DNA of 64,000 nucleotides. It comes from Pempheris klunzingeri (taxonomy: Eukaryota > Chordata > Actinopteri > Acropomatiformes > Pempheridae). Under the pieces are notes generated by a model. It was given only the letters and a program-made list of their open reading frames with translations, was not told the origin of the DNA and did not search any database. The translations under genes and the position numbers were made by a program. The first letter of the stretch is position 1, and every line of letters begins with the position of its first letter. This document shows, piece after piece, positions 56,254-64,000 of this stretch. The stretch spans positions 624,144-688,143 of the forward strand of contig NC_092034.1 of assembly GCF_042242105.1 (NCBI RefSeq), given 5' to 3'.

Positions 56254-59200
56254 TCAGATGGGGGTCTCCTTGTTGTGTTTGAGGTCCGGTGCGCTGAACT
56301 GTCGTCTCATCCTGGGCGGGGTGGTGAAGCCCCACCCACCCTGCGGAGGCCCCGCCCCCAGCATCATGTCAGCGGGAGGGGGCGGGGCCCCGGAGCGCGG
56401 CAGGCTGTGGTAGTTGGGGTGAGGTCCTGGCTGGAATGGTGCATTGTGGGGGTTGTAGTAGGGGTGGTGGTGGAACTGATGGTGCTGGTGAGGGTTATAA
56501 TGGAAGCTTCTGTCTCTGTCCCTCCCTCCTCCTACTCCTCCTCCTCCTCCTCTCCACTCTCCTCTCTCCCCGCCTGACCCGGGCGACACCCCCCTCCTCT
56601 GTCTTGGTCGCCCCTGGTGACCTCCGCCGCCATGATGTTGATCGTTGTCATAGTTACTGTTGCCGTGGGTGGAGCTGTCCAGAGAGTTGCGGCGGTGGCG
56701 GCGCTGGTGGTTTTGGTTGTTGCCGTGGTGCTGGTAGTGGAAGCTGCCCTGGTTACCCTGGTTGCCTTGGTTACGTTGTTGCCAGGCACGATGAGGGCTG
56801 GGCGTTCGCATGCGGGGGGGCTGAGGCTGGAAGGGGAGGGGCAAGAGAGCAGGGGACTGACCCTGAGGAGGAGGAAGAGGAGGTGGTGACGGAGAACCTT
56901 TACCCTCCACTCCTCCTCCCCCCTCCTCCCTCTGCTCCGCCCCCTCCCCTCCTGCCTCCCCCAGGCCCAGAGCCTGCAGGGCGGCGCTGGCTGGTCCCCA
57001 TGACAACCGATGGGCGGGGTTACTCTTGAAGGGGAACTTGAGCTTGCACTCCTGCGGAGGGATGAAGCGGCCGGTCCCGGGGAGGTGAACGGGGACAACG
57101 GGGGAGTTCTGACCTGCAGGACGGGGGACACAGGGGGGGAGAGGTGATTTAAAGGGTTTGTTCAGATCCAACACTGTACGAGACTGACACGGGTTAAACA
57201 TGAGCGGCATCATGGGACACGGGTTAAACGTGAGCGGCATCATGGGACACGGGTTAAACGTGAGCGGCATCATGGGACACGGGTTAAACGTGAGCGGCAT
57301 CATGTGACACGGGTTAAACGTGAGCGGCATCATGGGACACGGGTTAAACGTGAGCGGCATCATGGGACACGGGTTAAACGTGAGCGGCATCATGTGACAC
57401 GGGTTAAACGTGAGCGGCATCATGGGACACGGGTTAAACATGAGCGGCATCATGTGACACGGGTTAAACGTGAGCGGCATCATGGGACATGTGGATCCAC
57501 TGACCCTGGCTTTGGTTCTGGTTCTGTCCTCGGAGCTTCTTGGTGATGTTCTGCTGCTGCAGGTTCAGGATCCGCTGCTGTTCCTGCTTCAGCCAGCGGA
57601 GGCGTCCTCTCCTGAACGCCGGGTCCTCGTCCATCAGCCGCTTCACTCTCACCTCCGGCACGCGCGCACCTTCCTCCGCCTCGCCCCCGTCGTTCTCGGG
57701 GGACCCGTCCTCCTGGCCGTTCACGTCTTCGTCCTAGAAACGAGAGGAAACCAGAGGGAGGGGGGGGGTCAGAGAGCTGTCGCTGGGCGCCTGGCGGTCA
57801 GCCAATGGCCCCTGACGTGTGGACGTACCTGAACAGGTATGATGCTCTCCATCTTGATCATTCTGTCTCTCAGAGCTTTGATCTCCTCGTCCTTCATGTT
57901 GTTCTGCAGCTTCACCTCCTGAAAGAGTCACGGCCGTGTTAGCTTTATAATGAGCTAACGTTAGCATGCTAAAGGAAGACAGGTTCAGACAGGACCCTCC
58001 TCTGATTGGTCAGTGAGCAGGTAGCCCCACCCTGTAGTTTTGAACAGAGCAATAATGTAGCAGCTTCTTTACACAGACTGATACCGACCAATCAGAGGAC
58101 GCTTCTTTACACAGACTGATACCGACCAATCAGAGGACGCTTCTTTACACAGACTGATACCGACCAATCAGAGGACGCTTCTTTATAGACTGATACCGAC
58201 CAATCAGAGGACGCTTCTTTATAGACTGATACCGACCAATCAGAGGACGCTTCTTTATAGACTGATACCGACCAATCAGAGGACGCTTCTTTACACAGAC
58301 TGATACCGACCAATCAGAGGACGCTTCTTTATACAGACTGATACCGACCAATCAGAGGACGCTTCTTTACACAGACTGATACCGACCAATCAGAGGACGC
58401 TTCTTTACACAGACTGATACCGACCAATCAGAGGACGCTTCTTTATAGACTGATACCGACCAATCAGAGGACGCTTCTTTATAGACTGATACCGACCAAT
58501 CAGAGGACGCTTCTTTATAGACTGATACCGACCAATCAGAGGACGCTTCTTTATACAGACTGATACCGACCAATCAGAGGACGCTTCTTTATAGACTGAT
58601 ACCGACCAATCAGAGGACGCTTCTTTATACAGACTGATACCGACCAATCAGAGGACGCTTCTTTATACAGACTGATACCGACCAATCAGAGGACGCTTCT
58701 TTATACAGACTGATACCGACCAATCAGAGGACGCTTCTTTATACAGACTGATACCGACCAATCAGAGGACGCTTCTTTACACAGACTGATACCGACCAAT
58801 CAGAGGACGCTTCTTTATAGACTGATACCGACCAATCAGAGGACGCTTCTTTATACAGACTGATACCGACCAATCAGAGGACGCTTCTTTATACAGACTG
58901 ATACCGACCAATCAGAGGACGCTTCTTTATAGATTGATACCGACCAATCAGAGGACGCTTCTTTACACAGACTGATACCGACCAATCAGAGGACGCTTCT
59001 TTATAGACTGATACCGACCAATCAGAGGACGCTTCTTTATAGACTGATACCGACCAATCAGAGGACGCTTCTTTACAGACTGATACCGACCAATCAGAGG
59101 ACGCTTCTTTACAGACTGATACCGACCAATCAGAGGACGCTTCTTTATACAGACTGATACCGACCAATCAGAGGACGCTTCTTTATACAGACTGATACCG

Positions 59201-62200
59201 ACCAATCAGAGGACGCTTCTTTATAGACTGATACCGACCAATCAGAGGACGCTTCTTTACACAGACTGATACCGACCAATCAGAGGACGCTTCTTTATAG
59301 ACTGATACCGACCAATCAGAGGACGCTTCTTTACAGACTGATACCGACCAATCAGAGGACGCTTCTTTACAGACTGATACCGACCAATCAGAGGACGCTT
59401 CTTTATACAGACTGATACCGACCAATCAGAGGACGCTTCTTTATACAGACTGATACCGACCAATCAGAGGACGCTTCTTTATACAGACTGATACCGACCA
59501 ATCAGAGGACGCTTCTTTACACAGACTGATACCGACCAATCAGAGGACGCTTCTTTATAGACTGATACCGACCAATCAGAGGACGCTTCTTTATAGACTG
59601 ATACCGACCAATCAGAGGACGCTTCTTTATACAGACTGATACCGACCAATCAGAGGACGCTTCTTTATACAGACTGATACCGACCAATCAGAGGACGCTT
59701 CTTTATAGACTGATACCGACCAATCAGAGGACGCTTCTTTATAGACTGATACCGACCAATCAGAGGACGCTTCTTTACAGACTGATACCGACCAATCAGA
59801 GGACGCTTCTTTACACAGACTGATACCGACCAATCAGAGGACGCTTCTTTACACAGACTGATACCGACCAATCAGAGGACGCTTCTTTATACAGACTGAT
59901 ACCGACCAATCAGAGGACGCTTCTTTATACAGACTGATACCGACCAATCAGAGGACGCTTCTTTATAGACTGATACCGACCAATCAGAGGACGCTTCTTT
60001 ATACAGACTGATACCGACCAATCAGAGGACGCTTCTTTACACAGACTGATACCGACCAATCAGAGGACGCTTCTTTACACAGACTGATACCGACCAATCA
60101 GAGGACGCTTCTTTACACAGACTGATACCGACCAATCAGAGGACGCTTCTTTACACAGACTGATACCGACCAATCAGAGGACGCTTCTTTATAGACTGAT
60201 ACCGACCAATCAGAGGACGCTTCTTTATAGACTGATACCGACCAATCAGAGGACGCTTCTTTACAGACTGATACCGACCAATCAGAGGACGCTTCTTTAT
60301 AGATTGATACCGACCAATCAGAGGACGCTTCTTTACACAGACTGATACCGACCAATCAGAGGACGCTTCTTTATAGACTGATACCGACCAATCAGAGGAC
60401 GCTTCTTTACACAGACTGATACCGACCAATCAGAGGACGCTTCTTTATAGACTGATACCGACCAATCAGAGGACGCTTCTTTACAGACTGATACCGACCA
60501 ATCAGAGGACGCTTCTTTACAGACTGATACCGACCAATCAGAGGACGCTTCTTTATACAGACTGATACCGACCAATCAGAGGACGCTTCTTTATACAGAC
60601 TGATACCGACCAATCAGAGGACGCTTCTTTACACAGACTGATACCGACCAATCAGAGGACGCTTCTTTATAGACTGATACCGACCAATCAGAGGACGCTT
60701 CTTTATAGACTGATACCGACCAATCAGAGGACGCTTCTTTATACAGACTGATACCGACCAATCAGAGGACGCTTCTTTATACAGACTGATACCGACCAAT
60801 CAGAGGACGCTTCTTTATACAGACTGATACCGACCAATCAGAGGACGCTTCTTTATAGACTGATACCGACCAATCAGAGGACGCTTCTTTACACAGACTG
60901 ATACCGACCAATCAGAGGACGCTTCTTTACACAGACTGATACCGACCAATCAGAGGACGCTTCTTTATAGACTGATACCGACCAATCAGAGGACGCTTCT
61001 TTACACAGACTGATACCGACCAATCAGAGGACGCTTCTTTATAGACTGATACCGACCAATCAGAGGACGCTTCTTTACAGACTGATACCGACCAATCAGA
61101 GGACGCTTCTTTACAGACTGATACCGACCAATCAGAGGACGCTTCTTTATACAGACTGATACCGACCAATCAGAGGACGCTTCTTTATACAGACTGATAC
61201 CGACCAATCAGAGGACGCTTCTTTACACAGACTGATACCGACCAATCAGAGGACGCTTCTTTATAGACTGATACCGACCAATCAGAGGACGCTTCTTTAC
61301 AGACTGATACCGACCAATCAGAGGACGCTTCTTTATACAGACTGATACCGACCAATCAGAGGACGCTTCTTTACAGACTGATACCGACCAATCATGAACT
61401 CACCTCCAAAATATCAGTCAGTTTGTCGATGTGAGCCTTCAGGTCATACATGTTTTTATTCTCTCCTCCCTCCCCCGCCTCTCCTCCTCCTCCTCCTCCT
61501 CCTCCTCCCCCTTCCTCCGTGGGGGGGCTCCTCTCCTCGCCGATGCCCACGGTGTCACAGACGTCCTGGGCCACGGCCCTCCAGCTGTCCTTCTCACTGG
61601 AGTCCTTCTTGGCGTACATGCGGCAGAGTTCCTTCATCTTGACGATGGACAGCGCCTCGATCTCCTGACGGGAGTGACGGAAGTCTCCCAGAGCCACCTG
61701 GGGGGAGGGGGGCACACAGTGGGGGGGGGGGGCACACAGTGGGGGGGGGCACACAGGAGCATATTAGAGACACAAACACAGCTGGTGAATGTTTAACCCT
61801 CTGCTCTCTGCTGCTGCTTCTTCTTCTGGTGACGTCATTTCTTGGAGGATCTTCTTCTTCTTCATGTCCCTAAAATGTGTCCAACCTCAGCTAGAAGGTT
61901 CCAGAAGTCAGTGAAGCAGAGTGAGTGAGAAAAGACTTCAGACTGTACACCTGTGTGTACCTGTGGGTGTGTACCTGTGTGTGTGTACCTGAGTGTACCT
62001 GTGTGTGTGTACCTGTGTGTGTGTACCTGTGTGTGTGTACCTGAGTGTACCTGTGTGTGTGTACCTGTGTGTGTGTACCTGAGTGTACCTGTGGGTGTGT
62101 ACCTGAGTGTACCTGTGTGTGTGTACCTGTGTGTGTGTACCTGTGTGTACCTGTGGGTGTGTACCTGAGTGTACCTGTGTGTGTGTACCTGTGTGTGTGT

Positions 62201-63256
62201 ACCTGTGTGTACCTGTGGGTGTGTACCTGTGGGTGTGTACCTGAGTGAGTGTGTGTGTGTACCTCGTAGCAGATCTCCTTGACCGCCTGCATCCTCAGGT
62301 CGTCCACTGTGACCCGTTTGGGGTCTTTGCTGATCCTCCTCCTCTGAGGGATCTGATAGACTCTGAGAGGCTCCCTCCTCTTCCCACTGCTGGGCAGACC
62401 ACAGCGCTTCACTATGGACTGCACCTGGGGGGGAGACAGACAGGTGAGAGACAGGCAGAGAGACAGGGGAGAGACAGACAGAGACAGGTGAGAGACAGAC
62501 AGGTGAGAGACAGGCAGAGAGACAGGTGCGAGACAGACAGACAGACAGGTGAGAGACAGACAGACAGACAGATAGACAGGTGAGAGACAGACACACAGAC
62601 AGACAGACAGGTGAGAGACAGACAGACAGACAGGTGAGAGACAGAGACAGGTGAGAGACAGGCAGACAGGTGAGAGACAGACAGGCAGACAGGTGAGAGA
62701 CAGACAGGTGTGTGTACCTTGTTAGCAGGTAGTTTCTCTCTCAGAGACGAGATGAGCCTCCAGCTCTCCTCACAGGACCGTTTGTCTGAGTCGTCCCCAC
62801 TGTCACTGTCTGCATACTGATCAGAGTATTGATTATTGATTAGAGAGTAAGCTTGTACAAATAGAGTGACAGAGACAGACAGGTGAGTCAGAGACAGACA
62901 GGTGAGACAGAGACGGACCAGCCTGTGTTGCTCCAGCAGCAGGTCGGCCTCCTCCTTCTCTTTGCGGTACTGAGTCTCCATGTCCTGAAGCCTAGAACAC
63001 AGACAGACCCATCAGCCAATCAGCATCGACCTGAGCGTCTATCAGCCAATCAGCATCGACCTGAGCGTCTCTTACCTTTTCTCCATCTCCAGCTTGATGT
63101 CGATGCCCTGTTTCTCCAGCAGCTCCCTCTGGGCGTAGTTCCAGTCCTCCGGCTCCTCCTGCTGCTCGGCCGTGACGCTGCGCTCCCTCTCCATCCTCGC
63201 CTGCTCCGGGTGGTTAAACCTGAACACGTGGCTCTTCCCCATCACGATGCGGTGAC
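56254..63256 (-). CDS. kif1c: Kinesin-like protein KIF1C, last eight exons
   Basis: Plus-end-directed kinesin-3 motor for Golgi/ER and vesicle transport; the motor-domain exons lie beyond the window. Exons: 63256-63076, 62991-62919, 62816-62718, 62424-62263, 61697-61404, 57918-57829, 57733-57505, 57113-56254; phases close, about 662 aa. The first exon is the end of the FHA region ([20 protein letters not shown]), then a coiled coil ([18 protein letters not shown]). KIF1C-specific blocks follow: [92 protein letters not shown] and [11 protein letters not shown]. The tail is Pro/His/Gly-rich, with RRNSLDS (matching the mammalian 14-3-3 site) and the C-terminal [16 protein letters not shown]. Introns are heavily loaded with minisatellites. 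Confidence 0.95.
57183..57488. repeat. 30-bp minisatellite in last kif1c intron
   Basis: Ten copies of a 30-bp unit containing cacgggttaaacgtgagcgg and catcatggga, filling most of the 391-bp intron between the last two coding exons. Confidence 0.95.
58062..61395. repeat. 3.3-kb array of 36/38-bp units with CCAAT boxes (kif1c intron)
   Basis: About 90 copies of a unit containing gataccgaccaatcagagga and cgcttctttata(ca)gact, either 38 or 36 bp long depending on a two-base 'ac/ca' insert. Every unit carries CCAATCAG. The order of 36- and 38-bp variants itself repeats: the same series starts near 59183, 60333 and 60927. The array fills the intron between exons 61697-61404 and 57918-57829. Confidence 0.95.
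61950..62262 (-). repeat. CAGGTACAC array at a kif1c splice donor
   Basis: On the minus strand the exon ends GAG|gtacacacacac, and the intron continues with about 20 copies of a 10-14 bp unit CAGGTACACACA / CAGGTACACCCA. Each copy contains CAG|GTAC, a donor-like word. Confidence 0.9.
62435..62712. repeat. (GACAGACAGGTGAGA)n filling a kif1c intron
   Basis: The 293-bp intron between exons 62816-62718 and 62424-62263 is almost entirely gagagacagacaggt-type repeat; on the sense strand it is a continuous pyrimidine-rich CTCACCTGTCTGTCT tract. Confidence 0.9.
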
Positions 63257-64000
63257 CTGGACGTAAGCACGACACTCGTTTATGACGCGGGCTTCAAAAT
63301 AAAAGCTTCGGAGTGCTTCAAAATAAAAGCATTTAGCATTAAATATCAAACAAGCTGAGCGGAAACATAAATATTTTTCCTTCAGTAGCTGTAATGAATA
63401 TTTTATCATAGTGACTCAGCTCATCGTTCATCTGTCCGGCTACAACTTTACTGTCATGGTTCACTCATCGCATCATTTTCAGGAAAAGAAAGCTGTGTTA
63501 GCTTATGCTAACTGATGCTAACTGATGCTAGCTGATGCTAACTGATGCTAACTGATGCTAGCTGATGCTCATGACAGGATTGTACCAAGCAGATGAGTGC
63601 AGGTCAGGTGACTGTGAGGTCTAACACAGAACTACAGATCAGGCCTCAGGATTTAGAAGTTTGGCTCCGTCTGAGCTTTAAACTGCAGCTTTTTCTTCCC
63701 GTCATGTCAGAGATCCACTGGCAGCAGGGAGGTTTAGCGCCAGTTTTACATGTTCGGAGAAACACGTTTTCACGCAGGATGACGCCGAAGCACCGACACC
63801 GTGGACAGAGCGAGGCATTGATTTCTAACGTGGTAAACCCCCTGAGAGGACGACCTCTTTATTGGGTACTGTACTGTATTGAAACATATTTCTGACGTGT
63901 TAATGTGGATGCGAGCTGGACGTAGCGCTCCGGTCCTCGCTCTGCAGCTAAAGGGCCGGTGGAGGGTTTGACTCCAGAGTTTTGGCACCTTGTTTGAGGA
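63257..64000. other. kif1c intron reaching the window edge
   Basis: No exon recognised. Includes a short GCTAACTGAT decamer run at about 63508-63570. Confidence 0.5.

Noticed and set aside
57114-57483. Upstream extension of the last kif1c exon through [10 protein letters not shown] repeats
   Set aside because: That frame is intronic minisatellite; the preceding exon, read on without splicing, hits a stop, and the spliced model joins exactly at 57505/57113.
58107-61207. Many short minus-strand frames reading [11 protein letters not shown] / [11 protein letters not shown]
   Set aside because: Translations of the 36/38-bp kif1c intron array; they shift frame with each two-base indel.

Overview
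This is vertebrate nuclear DNA, almost certainly from a ray-finned (teleost) fish. The genes have many short exons with GT/AG introns. The protein families are animal ones: a sodium/proton antiporter, Fc-receptor-like and B7/butyrophilin-type immunoglobulin receptors, platelet glycoprotein Ib alpha and kinesin KIF1C. The introns and spacers are full of fish-style microsatellites, minisatellites and retroposon tails. There is no bacterial, phage or CRISPR content. Most very long open frames in the window are translations of tandem repeats, not genes.

Layout. (1) 40-2936, plus strand: the last eight exons of slc9b2 (NHA2). (2) 4514-12297, plus strand: a complete nine-exon Fc-receptor-like gene with four Ig domains and a transmembrane segment carrying two arginines; here called FCRL-a. 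(3) 13607-15087, plus strand: a B7/butyrophilin-type V-set receptor (Vset-1), whose last visible intron opens directly into about 4 kb of GT-rich repeat. (4) 19.2-20.7 kb: interspersed repeats. (5) 20.9-44.5 kb: a large imperfect inverted duplication. Its left arm carries an inhibitory Fc-receptor-like gene on the minus strand (FCRL-b, 22237-25127, with ITIM-like tyrosines) divergent from a complete V-set receptor on the plus strand (Vset-A, 28765-30868). Its right arm carries the mirror V-set gene (Vset-B, minus strand, 39644-42179), whose membrane anchor has been lost to a frameshift, and only a fragment of the mirror FCRL gene. The spacer between the arms is dominated by huge minisatellites. 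(6) 44.9-47.1 kb: a CpG-rich stretch with several YY1-like sites and a broken C2H2 zinc-finger fragment. (7) 47613-52186, minus strand: gp1ba, six exons. (8) 56254-63256, minus strand: the last eight exons of kif1c; gp1ba and kif1c are also near neighbours in mammals.

Biology. Regions 2-5 look like a small innate/adaptive immune-receptor cluster. FCRL-a has the membrane arginines of adaptor-coupled activating receptors, while FCRL-b has ITIM-like inhibitory tyrosines, and their membrane-proximal Ig domains are nearly identical. That is the signature of paired receptors. Three related V-set genes share the same exon pattern and the same short promoter block.

The most unusual signal is that several minisatellites are built from a splice junction itself, so that real splice sites sit in ladders of near-identical copies. 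The clearest is the 3' end of the second Ig exon of FCRL-b, where a 15-bp unit repeats the splice donor about eleven times in frame. This would allow a stalk of variable length to be made by donor choice. Similar ladders occur at an FCRL-a acceptor, two Vset-1 donors and a kif1c donor.

All gene models were read by eye. Exon phases were checked and close in frame for every gene, but expression and exact signal-peptide exons (notably of FCRL-b) could not be verified.
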